Assembly (NCBI RefSeq): GCF_019704555.1
Contig: NZ_AP024745.1
Coordinates: 9,494,501 to 9,558,500 of the forward strand
Length of the DNA stretch: 64,000 nt
Direction of reading: 5' to 3'
DNA from: Actinoplanes sp. L3-i22
GTDB lineage: Bacteria > Actinomycetota > Actinomycetes > Mycobacteriales > Micromonosporaceae
The translations under genes and the position numbers were made by a program. Each line of letters starts with the position of its first letter. Position 1 is the stretch's first letter. Positions 9,650 through 18,500 of the stretch are shown piece after piece. The notes under the pieces are model-generated. The model saw nothing but the letters and a program-made list of their open reading frames with translations. It was not told where the DNA came from and made no database searches.

Positions 9650-11284
9650 ATGAGCGGCTGGCAGCTGTCCGGCTACACGCCTGTTCGTCCGCTCGGCGCC
9701 GGCGCGTCGGGCAGCGTCGTCCTCGCCACCCACGACGCGACCGGCACCCCGGTCGCGATCAAATATCTGATCCGCGATCTCGGCGACGACCCCTCGTTCC
9801 GGGCCGCTTTCCGGCGCGAGGCGCGGCTGCTCGGCGAGATCGACGATCCGTACGTGTCCCGGCTGTACGAGTACGTCGAGTCGGCCGACGGCGCGGCGAT
9901 CGTGATGGAGCTGGTCAACGGGGTCTCGCTGCGGCACATGCTGCGCGAGCACGGCCCGACCACCCCCGAGGCGGCGCTCTGCGTGCTGAAGGGCTCCCTC
10001 GCCGGGCTGGCCGCGGCGCACACCCACGGCGTCGTGCACCGCGACTACAAGCCGGAGAACGTGCTGGTGACCGGGGACGGGCAGAGCAAGCTCGCCGACT
10101 TCGGCATCGCCGCGCCGGTCGGTCAGGGCGCCGACACCGTCGTCTCCGGCACACCCCGCTACATGGCCCCCGAGCAGTGGACGGGGGCGCCGGCCACGCC
10201 CGCCTGCGACATCTACGCCGCCACCGCCACCTTCTTCGAGTGCCTCACCGGCAAGCCGCCGTACGACGGGGCGAACATCTTCGCCCTGCACGACCAGCAC
10301 GCCAACGCGCCCATCCCGACCGATCCGGCTCCGGCCCCGGTGCACGACCTGCTCCGGTACGGCATGGCCAAGCAGCCCACCGACCGGCCGCAGCACGCGC
10401 TCGCCTTCCTCGACATCCTGGAGCGGGTGGCCGGCACCGCGTACGGCCCGGGCTGGGAGGACCGCGGGCTGCGCGAGCTGGCGCGCCGGGCGGCCCTGCT
10501 CGCCCTGCTGTGGCCGTTCCCCGAGGGCAGCGGGGGCGCCACCAGCCTCGCCACCACCTCGCTCGGCGACACCACGCCGGGCCGTTCCGGCGGTTCGGGC
10601 GGCAGTCGCAAGAAGACCGTGCTGGCCGGCAGCGCCCTCGTCGCGGTCCTGCTGGCCGGCCTGGCGGGATACCACTACGCCGCCGCGGCCGAGACCCCGG
10701 TCCTCGCCGGTGGCCAGGCCAGTCCCGTCGCCGCCGATCCGGTGGTGGCCACAGCGCCCAGTGGGGTCCTCCCGGCCACCTCGCCGGCCGTGACCACCAG
10801 CCCGACGTCGCCGGCGGACCCGGGCAGCACGCCCAGTCCGTCCTCGTCCACCTCGCCCACGCCCACCAAGCCCACGCCCACCAAGTCCTCGCCGAGCCCG
10901 TCGACCAGCACCTCGCCGACACCCCCGCCGGACACCACCGCCCCCACCGTCGGGACGGTCAGCGCGCGCGGGACGGCCCTGGAGGCGGAGAACTGCCAGT
11001 ACGGCACCCGCACCAGCACCATCTCGGTGACCGTCACCGACGATGTGAGCGGCCCGGGCGAGTTGAAGGTCAGCTTCAGCTACACCCTGGGCGGCACCAC
11101 CTCGACCGTGGCGATGGACTCGGTCGGCCGGGGTGTCTTCCGGGGAACGCTCGGCCCGCTGCCGATGCCGAGGTCGGCCACCCGCGTCCCGGTCTCCGCG
11201 GTCGCCGTCGACGCGGCCGGCAACTCGGGCCGATCGGCGTCACCGGTGTACGTCACCCTCGACAACATCTGCACCCCCGGTTAG
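9650..11284 (+). CDS. Membrane-bound Ser/Thr protein kinase (PknB-like)
   Basis: 544 aa from ATG 9650 (GGTGGAG 8 bases upstream; an in-frame ATG at 9629 lacks a good site). Kinase domain about residues 8-270: glycine loop LGAGASGSV, VAIK lysine (about 38), HRDYKPEN catalytic loop (about 130-137, Tyr where Leu is usual), ADFG (about 149) and APEQ. All catalytic residues are present. A Lys-flanked membrane helix follows at about 322-347, then a Ser/Thr/Pro linker and an extracellular domain of about 110 aa containing NCQYGTRT and a distal cysteine, Ig-like in pattern. No PASTA repeats are present. It is followed 53 bases later by a membrane protein that may be its substrate or partner (inference). 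Confidence 0.92.
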   Translation: MSGWQLSGYTPVRPLGAGASGSVVLATHDATGTPVAIKYLIRDLGDDPSFRAAFRREARLLGEIDDPYVSRLYEYVESADGAAIVMELVNGVSLRHMLREHGPTTPEAALCVLKGSLAGLAAAHTHGVVHRDYKPENVLVTGDGQSKLADFGIAAPVGQGADTVVSGTPRYMAPEQWTGAPATPACDIYAATATFFECLTGKPPYDGANIFALHDQHANAPIPTDPAPAPVHDLLRYGMAKQPTDRPQHALAFLDILERVAGTAYGPGWEDRGLRELARRAALLALLWPFPEGSGGATSLATTSLGDTTPGRSGGSGGSRKKTVLAGSALVAVLLAGLAGYHYAAAAETPVLAGGQASPVAADPVVATAPSGVLPATSPAVTTSPTSPADPGSTPSPSSSTSPTPTKPTPTKSSPSPSTSTSPTPPPDTTAPTVGTVSARGTALEAENCQYGTRTSTISVTVTDDVSGPGELKVSFSYTLGGTTSTVAMDSVGRGVFRGTLGPLPMPRSATRVPVSAVAVDAAGNSGRSASPVYVTLDNICTPG

Positions 11285-11337
11285 GAGCACGCCATGCTCA
11301 CTGCACAGCGGCATGTGCCGGCGCGGGGACGGCAGGC

Positions 11338-12150
11338 ATGACCCGGCCGGACGGACCCCCCGACGACAGGACGCAACCCGCCGACCCCTGGGCGACCATC
11401 AACCGCCCGATCCCCACGGTGTACCTGGGCAACCCGGACTCGACCGTCAGCCTCAGCGGATCGGACCGCACCGCCCGGTTGCCCACCCCGAACCCGGACT
11501 CGACCGTCAGCTTCAACGGCCCGGACCGCACCGCACCGAACCCGGACTCAACCGTCGTCTTCAACGGACCGGACCGCACCACCCCGACACCCGCGCCGGA
11601 CCCGGGTCCGCAGGTCAGCCCGGTCGACGAAGCCCCGACCATGCGCGCCGCCGGCGAGTTGCGTTTCGGGCCGGGCGTGCCGGTCGCCCCGCAACCCACC
11701 CCAGCCTGGCCCGCCGCCACCCCGGCCGGGCGGCCGCGCCCGGTGTGGCGTCGACTGGTGTCGGTGCTCTCCAGCCTGCTGACCCTGGCGCTGGTCGTGG
11801 TGGTCGGCTTCTACCTCTGGCAGCGGCTCAGGCCCCTGGAGGTGGAGAGCGTCGCGGTGGCCGTACCCCAGCCCGCCGGAAACCGCTGCAACGTCACCGT
11901 CGATGTGGTCGCCACCGTCCACACCAACGGCAGAAGCGGCGTGCTCCGCTACCAGTGGTTCCGCTCGGACTCGGCGCCGGGCGCCGTACTCACCGAACAA
12001 ATCGGCAGCGGCCAGCGAGCCGCCACCCTCACCCTCCGCTGGACCTTCAACGGCACCGGCAAAACCACCGAAACCGCCACGGTCAACATCATCGACCCGT
12101 CCCCCATCCAGGCCGGCACAAAGGTCACCTACAACTGCCGACAGGGCTGA
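11338..12150 (+). CDS. Single-pass membrane protein with Thr-containing N-terminal repeats
   Basis: 270 aa from ATG 11338 (GGCAGG just upstream). The cytoplasmic N-terminal about 130 aa are Pro/Asp/Thr-rich and hold three near-identical 15-residue units (NPDSTVSLSGSDRTA and variants) plus a DEAPTMR motif. A membrane helix (LVSVLSSLLTLALVVVVGFYLW) follows, then an extracellular domain of about 100 aa with two cysteines that could pair. The topology mirrors the kinase just upstream, and the STV threonines preceded by acidic residues look like kinase target sites. It could therefore be a kinase substrate or co-sensor. The family is not recognised and no enzyme motif is seen. Confidence 0.75.
   Translation: MTRPDGPPDDRTQPADPWATINRPIPTVYLGNPDSTVSLSGSDRTARLPTPNPDSTVSFNGPDRTAPNPDSTVVFNGPDRTTPTPAPDPGPQVSPVDEAPTMRAAGELRFGPGVPVAPQPTPAWPAATPAGRPRPVWRRLVSVLSSLLTLALVVVVGFYLWQRLRPLEVESVAVAVPQPAGNRCNVTVDVVATVHTNGRSGVLRYQWFRSDSAPGAVLTEQIGSGQRAATLTLRWTFNGTGKTTETATVNIIDPSPIQAGTKVTYNCRQG
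11431..11583 (+). repeat. Three in-frame 45-bp repeats (NPDSTV.F.GPDRT units)
   Basis: Units begin at 11431, 11491 and 11539 and encode NPDSTVSLSGSDRTA, NPDSTVSFNGPDRTA and NPDSTVVFNGPDRTT. They lie in the predicted cytoplasmic tail next to a kinase gene. The conserved Asp-Ser-Thr core is the likely functional part. Confidence 0.9.
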
Positions 12151-12449
12151 CCGCACCTTCGGCGCCTCGTGCAACCTGGATCTTCACGCCCCAGCCTGCC
12201 CCGACTGACCCGCAGTGCCCAGCTTCGCGGCACCGCGCAGTTGGGAATAGCCTCGGCTCGGCCGGCCTGACCCCGACACCTCAAACGTTCGTGGCCACGC
12301 CGCTATCGGATGCCCGCTCGGCACGACACGCCGAAACATCGACGTTGTGGGATATAGATCACCTGTAGATTCCCAAGTTGATCATCGGCTTATTAATCTC
12401 CTCACGCGCTACTCAGCGCATTTGCAGGAGATACCCAGGAGACAAGCAG

Positions 12450-14663
12450 ATGATCAATGGGGACACTCCCCAGCCGAGCCGGTGGCAGCAGTCACGGGCG
12501 AAGCTCATAGCTGCCGGCGGAGTCGTAGCAGCTGTTTTCTGCATCGCACCGGCTGTGCCTGCCTTCGCCGTGGGCGGGGCTGAGGCCACCGGTACGACGT
12601 ACGACTTCGTGGCGAAGGTGTCGGTCGGCTCTGGAGCCGGCGCACGGGGCTGCAGCGGCGCGCTGGTCGCACCGCAGTGGATCGTCACGGCAGCGGACTG
12701 TTTCGCCAGCGATGGCAAGGTCGCCGCGGGAGTCCCGGCGGTCGCCACGACCGCGACGGTGGGACGTGCTGACCTGACCGAGACCGATGGGCTCGTGGCG
12801 CCGGTGGTCTATCTGGTCCCGAACCTCGACCGTGGCGTGGTCCTGGCCAAGCTGGCGACGCCGGCGACCGGTATCACCCCTGTCGTGGTGGGCGCCTCCG
12901 CGCCGAGCACGGGTGATGAGCTGACCGTGGCCGGCTTCGGCCGGACCGCCACCGAGTGGGTGCCCAAGAAGCTGCACACCGGAACATTCGGGGTGACCGC
13001 CGCCGATGACACCGCGTTGACCATCGCGGGCAGCAGCGAGTCCTCGGTGATCTGCAAGGGCGACGCCGGCGGCCCGGCGCTGCGCTCGACCAGCTCCGGC
13101 CTGGAACTGGTGGCCCTGAACCAGCGGACGTGGCAGGGTGGCTGCCTCGGCGAGACGGAGACTCGCCGAGAGGCCGTCGAGATCCGGGTGGACAACCTGG
13201 CCGGTTGGATCAAGCAGACCACTGTCGCCGATGTGTCGATCTTCGGCACCCTCGCGGACGGTCACCTGACCTACTCGGCGATCGTATCCAGCTCGGGTGA
13301 CCGCCTGACCACCGTGACCTCCACGGCGACTCTGGGATTCACGCCCAAGGCGCTCGCCACGCTCAACGCCAACACCCTGCTGGCCACCGACACCGCGGGC
13401 GTGCTGTACCGGGTCGACGTCACCGGGGTGAATCCGGCGCTGACGTTCAACGCCCCGGTCAAGGTGGGAACCGGCTGGACGCACGACTTGCTGGCCTACG
13501 ACGGCGACGGGTCGCTGTTCGGCATCGCCGCGAACACGCTACGCCGCTACACCGTCACCAGCGCGAAGCCCGAGGCCTCGAACATCATCAACAACACGGT
13601 GATCGGTAGCGGCTTCGCGCTCAAGACCCTGACCGCGACCGGCCCGGACTGGATCCTCGGAACCACCGACGCCGGCGTGCTGCGGTCCTACTACATCGAC
13701 CCGGTCGGCAAGTGGACCGGCTACTCGCTGGTCACCACCGGCTGGGCCGGCCCCACTCACCTGGTGTCGCCCGGCAACGGGATCTACTACGCCCGTAACG
13801 GCAGCGGCCGGCTCGACTGGTACACCGACGGGGCGCCGTTCGATGGCAAGGGCACCGACATCGCCAGCCACAGCAGTGACCCGGTCGACGCCAGCGGCTG
13901 GAACCAGACCCTGCTCTCCGCGGCCCCGCTGCGCGCCTTCCCGCAGAACGCCGCCGACGTGTCGGTCTTCGGTGTCGACGACACCAACCACCTCACCTAC
14001 ACCGCCACTGACGCCTTCGGCGCGCCGATCGCCGCCGTGACCTCAGCGGCAACGCTGCCGTTCGAGGCCAAGGCCATCGCCACCCTCAACTACGACACGG
14101 TGCTCGTCACCGCGACGACCGGGCGGCTGTTCCGGATCGATGTCACCACCACCCTGCCGGTCCTGACCTTCGCCGCTCCGGTGGACCTCGCCGGCGGCTG
14201 GACCCACGACATGCTGGCCTACGACGGCGCCGGTTCGCTGTTCGGCATCGCCTCCGGCACCCTGCGCCGGTACACGATCACCAGCACCAAGCCGGTCGCT
14301 GCCAACATCACCGCCAATACCTCGATCGGCACGGGCTTCACCCTCAAGGCGTTCACCACGACCGGTCGCGGCTGGATCCTGGGTAACACCAGCGATGGCC
14401 GGCTGGTCTCGTACAACATCGACGACGCCGGCAAGTGGACCGGCTACACCCTGGCCACCAGCGGCTGGGACATCTACACCCGCCTGGCCTCACCCGGCAA
14501 TGGCATGTACTACGGCGTCACCGCGGAAGGCACCGTGGGCTACTTCCGCGACGCGGCCCCCTACGACGGCAAGGGCACCGACATCGAAGGCACCGCGTCG
14601 ACCCCTGAGGCCCCGCGCAAGTGGAGCTCCAAGCTCGTCTCTGCTGTGCCATTCATCTCCTGA
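12450..14663 (+). CDS. Secreted trypsin-fold pseudoprotease with two tachylectin-like propellers
   Basis: 737 aa from ATG 12450 (AGGAGA 7 bases upstream). Signal peptide about residues 20-45 (KLIAAGGVVAAVFCIAPAVPAFA). Trypsin-like (S1) domain about 50-255, but two catalytic positions are changed: TAADC instead of TAAHC (Asp83 for His) and GDAGGP instead of GDSGGP (Ala206 for Ser). The aspartate (NLDRGVVLAKL, D127) remains. Two tandem units of about 243 aa follow, starting DVSIFGTLADGHLTYS and DVSVFGVDDTNHLTYT; their length and motifs fit five-bladed tachylectin-type lectin propellers. The protein is therefore predicted to bind a carbohydrate or protein ligand rather than cut it. A separate transcription unit is likely, with about 300 bases of upstream spacer. 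Confidence 0.88.
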   Translation: MINGDTPQPSRWQQSRAKLIAAGGVVAAVFCIAPAVPAFAVGGAEATGTTYDFVAKVSVGSGAGARGCSGALVAPQWIVTAADCFASDGKVAAGVPAVATTATVGRADLTETDGLVAPVVYLVPNLDRGVVLAKLATPATGITPVVVGASAPSTGDELTVAGFGRTATEWVPKKLHTGTFGVTAADDTALTIAGSSESSVICKGDAGGPALRSTSSGLELVALNQRTWQGGCLGETETRREAVEIRVDNLAGWIKQTTVADVSIFGTLADGHLTYSAIVSSSGDRLTTVTSTATLGFTPKALATLNANTLLATDTAGVLYRVDVTGVNPALTFNAPVKVGTGWTHDLLAYDGDGSLFGIAANTLRRYTVTSAKPEASNIINNTVIGSGFALKTLTATGPDWILGTTDAGVLRSYYIDPVGKWTGYSLVTTGWAGPTHLVSPGNGIYYARNGSGRLDWYTDGAPFDGKGTDIASHSSDPVDASGWNQTLLSAAPLRAFPQNAADVSVFGVDDTNHLTYTATDAFGAPIAAVTSAATLPFEAKAIATLNYDTVLVTATTGRLFRIDVTTTLPVLTFAAPVDLAGGWTHDMLAYDGAGSLFGIASGTLRRYTITSTKPVAANITANTSIGTGFTLKAFTTTGRGWILGNTSDGRLVSYNIDDAGKWTGYTLATSGWDIYTRLASPGNGMYYGVTAEGTVGYFRDAAPYDGKGTDIEGTASTPEAPRKWSSKLVSAVPFIS

Positions 14664-14738
14664 CGGCTGCCCACGGCTACTGATCTCAGGCACCGCTTTG
14701 ACGGGCCTCACCGGACTCTTTTGTAAAAGGACAGGGAA

Positions 14739-15296
14739 ATGATTAGATCTCGGCGATCGAACATGCTCGCCGGCATGATGGCGGCGGCTGTTCTGGCGGT
14801 CCTCGGCGCGACGGCCATCGCCGCCAAGGCAGCGACGACGCCTGTTACTGCGGCCGCGGATGCCGATGTCCCGCCGTCGGCGGTGGAGGACTTCACCTAC
14901 CCCGGTGCGGCGACGATCCTGGCCCAGAAGAACATCAAGCTCATCTCTGGCGACGGAAACATTCTACTGGTCGACTGCACGACCCCAGCCGACGGTGACA
15001 TCGGCCTCCTCAAGGTCTGGACGACCGAGGAAAACATCGGGACCAGCGGCAAAGGCCTTGTCTGCTTCAAGGTCTACGCCACCACTGGGTTGCTGAACCT
15101 CGAAGTTCCCGGCGTTTTCGAGATCCGGGGCGACGGGCTCAAGGCCGGCACCGGCCATGACGTCGTCGCCAAGCTCGAGACCGATGACGGTGACAAGCTG
15201 TCCGTCGATGTCGACCCCGACGGCAGCACCCCGGTTGGCGTCGGCGTCGCCGGCGACCCGGCGACCGTGCTGCTGCAGCTGCAGGTCAACGGATAG
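14739..15296 (+). CDS. Small secreted protein, unknown family
   Basis: 185 aa. The start ATG 14739 follows AAAGGA with a 7-base spacer. A twin-Arg-free signal peptide (MLAGMMAAAVLAVLGATAIAAKA) covers about residues 9-31. The mature region of about 150 aa is acidic, strand-rich and contains two cysteines (VDCTT, LVCFK) about 30 residues apart that probably pair. No catalytic motif is seen. It lies 75 bases after the pseudoprotease gene, so co-transcription is possible and the two secreted proteins may act together (inference). Function unknown. Confidence 0.75.
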   Translation: MIRSRRSNMLAGMMAAAVLAVLGATAIAAKAATTPVTAAADADVPPSAVEDFTYPGAATILAQKNIKLISGDGNILLVDCTTPADGDIGLLKVWTTEENIGTSGKGLVCFKVYATTGLLNLEVPGVFEIRGDGLKAGTGHDVVAKLETDDGDKLSVDVDPDGSTPVGVGVAGDPATVLLQLQVNG

Positions 15297-15447
15297 CAAA
15301 GGTCGCGTTCGCCGCGAAGCTCATCGAACTACGAGCACGGGTGGGTCGCTTGCCGGGGCACGTCACGACGCAAGCGATCCATCCGTTCCCGCTGCGCATC
15401 GCCGTCACGGAATGGCAGATGTAACGAGACCCGGTCCGGCAGCGGCA

Positions 15448-15465
15448 TGATCGAAATTTCGATCA
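15448..15465. promoter_or_regulatory. 18-bp perfect palindrome upstream of the toxin gene
   Basis: TGATCGAAATTTCGATCA is its own reverse complement, is AT-rich relative to its surroundings and sits 128 bases before the toxin start. A dimeric-repressor operator is the simplest reading. No regulator gene is adjacent. Confidence 0.5.
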
Positions 15466-15592
15466 AAGCGACCCAATCGGCTAGATCGACTTGCAGCCAA
15501 TCGCTTTTTAGTCTACGTCCGGATGCTGCAAGTTGTTTCGATTACTTCATTCCCTCAGATAGCGTAACAGTGACCCGAGGAAAAGGTTAACA

Positions 15593-18500
15593 GTGTCACT
15601 CTTGTGGCAATTCATAGATCCCCGCGCCTCGCGCGGCAAGGGGAAGTCCAAATTTGATACCTCCATCTACGTGACGGCAAGAAAACCCAAATCCCTGCGC
15701 TACCGGCTAATCCCAGCCGTGGTTATGGGTGTCGTCGCCAGTCAGTTCGTCGTTCCTCAGACGGCCCAGGCAGAAGAATCCACTTCTCCCAGCCCCCGGC
15801 TCCAAGCAGCAATTGCCTGGCAATCAGGTGGCGACTCCGTGCGCGCGGCAGCCGCCGCCGCCCTCGTGGGCAGCGACGCTGATCTCGCTGAATTCCTCGA
15901 CACCGGCTGGGCAGAAGGCACAGCTGCCGACCAGCGCGCAGCGGTGCTGGACATCCTGGGTTCCGGGGGCCCTGCCGTCCAGTCAGCTGCGCAGACAGCA
16001 CTCGACTCCACCGACGCGAAGGCACTGACCACATTCCTGCAAACAGGATTCGCCGGCGCGCAGGACAAGGACACGCGGGTCCGCGCGAACCAGATGCTTG
16101 CGACGAGTGGCCCGCTGCTTCACGCTGCGGTCCAAAAGGCACTGGACCTAGAAGACGTCGATGCGCTCGGGGCATTCCTCGACACCGGCTGGCAGCATGC
16201 GTTTTACGCCGACCAGCGGATCCAAGTCCTTAAGATCATGCAGACGGGCGGGAAGGAGGTCCGCGCGGCCGCGCAGCGGGCCTTGGACTCCGAAAACGTC
16301 AACGTACTGACTGAGTTCATCGAATCGGGCTGGGCTGTTGCCACAGCTCGCGATGAGGAGACCTCGTCGCTGACCGACCTGGTCAATGCGACGGCCGATG
16401 CCGGCAAACGCGCCGCCGCCGCTACTCAGGAGGCGAAGGACCAAGCGGCCAAGGCCAAGACCGCCTCCGCGTCCGCCAAGAAGGCCGCTCAGACCGCGGC
16501 CAGTGAGGCTGACCAGGCGGGCGCAGATGCCCAGAGGGCCGCGCGGGCCGCACAGCAGGCCGCCCAGGCGGCGAAGAGCGCCGCCGCATCCGCCAAGATC
16601 GCGGTGAATGCAGCAGCCGCTGCAGAACGTGCTGCACACACGGCAGCATCAGCGGCCACCCGTGCGGCTGCGGCCGCAGCCGCCACCGCCCGAAAGGCAA
16701 CCGACGCGCAGAAGGCAGCCGGCGACGCCGCAACTGACGCCACCAAGGCCGGCACCGCCCGGGACGCGGCTACAAAAGCGCGCGACATGGCCAAGGCTAC
16801 CCAAAAAATCGCAGATGCCGCAGGGCAGGCCGGTGACGCTGCCGTCTCGGCCGGTGAAGCAGCTCTGGCGTCTGTCCAAGCGGCGGCGGACTCGGTGACT
16901 GCGGCTGCCAACGCACTGGCTGCATTGGAAAAGCTGAAGGCCACCGGCAAGGCTACGGCGGAGGCGATCAACGCCGCCAGGCGCGCCAAGGCGCAAGCAG
17001 AACGCGCCACGCAGGCCGCCAACGACGCCGCCGCCTACGCGAACAAGGCCGCGCAGGCTGCCTACCGGTCGAAGCAGGCCGCGGCAAGCGCCATCACCCA
17101 TGCCCTCGCCGCAGCGACCGCGGCTGATGAAGCGGCGGACCACGCGGCCGATGCGAACACGGCAGCGACCCGGGCCACCACCGCCGCCAACGCCGCGACC
17201 GATGCCGCGAACGAAGCAGTCACGGCGGCCGAATCCGCCCAAGATGTCTACGACGCCGCACGCCTGGCCGACGAAGAGCGACTCGCGATCCTGATGGCCG
17301 AAGGCGAAGAGAACGCCCAGGATCAAAGCGCCGCGTACGACCAAGCACAGCACCAGATCGACTGGAGCGCCACCGAGGCTGACAAGCGCACAGCGGAAAC
17401 GAACGCGCTGATCGCCGCGGTCAAGGACCCGCAGACGCCCTCAGCGACCGCCGTGACCGACGCCCGCAAAGTCGCGCTTAACCTCGCGCAATCCGACTCC
17501 GCGTGGACACGAACCACCGCGATCCAGGCTCTCAGCGCCGACGACGAGCAGGCACTCGACTTCGTCAACCGCGGCATCACCCTCGCCGCAGCCCAGGACG
17601 ACCGAGCCACTCTGCAGGCGATGGCCGACTCCGGCAGCGAGGCGCTGGCAAAAGCCGCGAACTCCGCGCTGGACGGCTCCGACGCCGACGTCACCGTGTT
17701 CCTCAAAAATCCCACATACCCAGGCCTGACCGCTGAAGACCGCACTGCCGTCCTGAACATCCTGGCAGCCGCCAAGAATGACGGGAACGTCGTTACGGCG
17801 CAGAAGGCTCAAGCCGCGCTTGACTCGGAATCCCACGACACCATTCATGCATTCGTCACCAGCGGGCAGTTCGTGTCAGCAGCCGCCGATGACCGAGTTC
17901 GAGCGAACAACATCCTCGCTGACGCGACCAGCGGACCAGAACTGAAGGCTCAGGCCCAGATCGCCCTGGACTCACCTCCGACCATTCTCCGCAGCTTCCT
18001 GGCGACCAGCCAATACGCAGCACGCCAGAAGGACTACGAGACCGCGTCCCACAACGCGGAGGTGCTCACTCTGGTCAATCAGGCGAAATCAATAGCCTTC
18101 GATGCGGTCCGAGGTTCCCAGGAGGCGCAGCGCGCCGCCGCGCTGGCCCGCAAGGACGGCAACGCCGCCACCACATGGGCCAACGCGGCTGCGCAGTCCG
18201 CCAAGCAGGCAGCTACCTACGCCAATAACGCCATTGCCTCCGCGAACGACGCCGAGAAATCGGCTTCTCAAGCCCAGGTATCCGCCAAAACAGCGTCTGA
18301 TGCTGCTACTGCGGCCCGTAAATCGTCCGCGGCAGCGTCCCGATCGGCGGTCTGGGCACAGACCTCCCTCAAAAACGCAAAGGAATCCGCCAAAAAGGCA
18401 GTCGAGGCAGCCCAGGCAGCCCATGATTCTGCTGTCGATGCCAAGAAGAGCGCAGATGAGGCCAAGCAGGCCTATACGGATGCCTACAACGAGGTCGTGA

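Noticed and set aside
9584..10675. 363-aa minus-strand frame opposite the kinase
   Set aside because: Shadow composition and no start site; the kinase on the other strand is certain.
9595..11337. Long plus-strand frame through the kinase gene, joining the 11338 gene
   Set aside because: Arg-rich shadow of the kinase; the real downstream gene starts at ATG 11338 with its own ribosome site.
16386..17353. Reading frames opposite or out of frame in the alanine-rich toxin stalk
   Set aside because: Produced by the GCC/GCG repeat bias; the plus-strand frame is continuous with ALF and deaminase domains.
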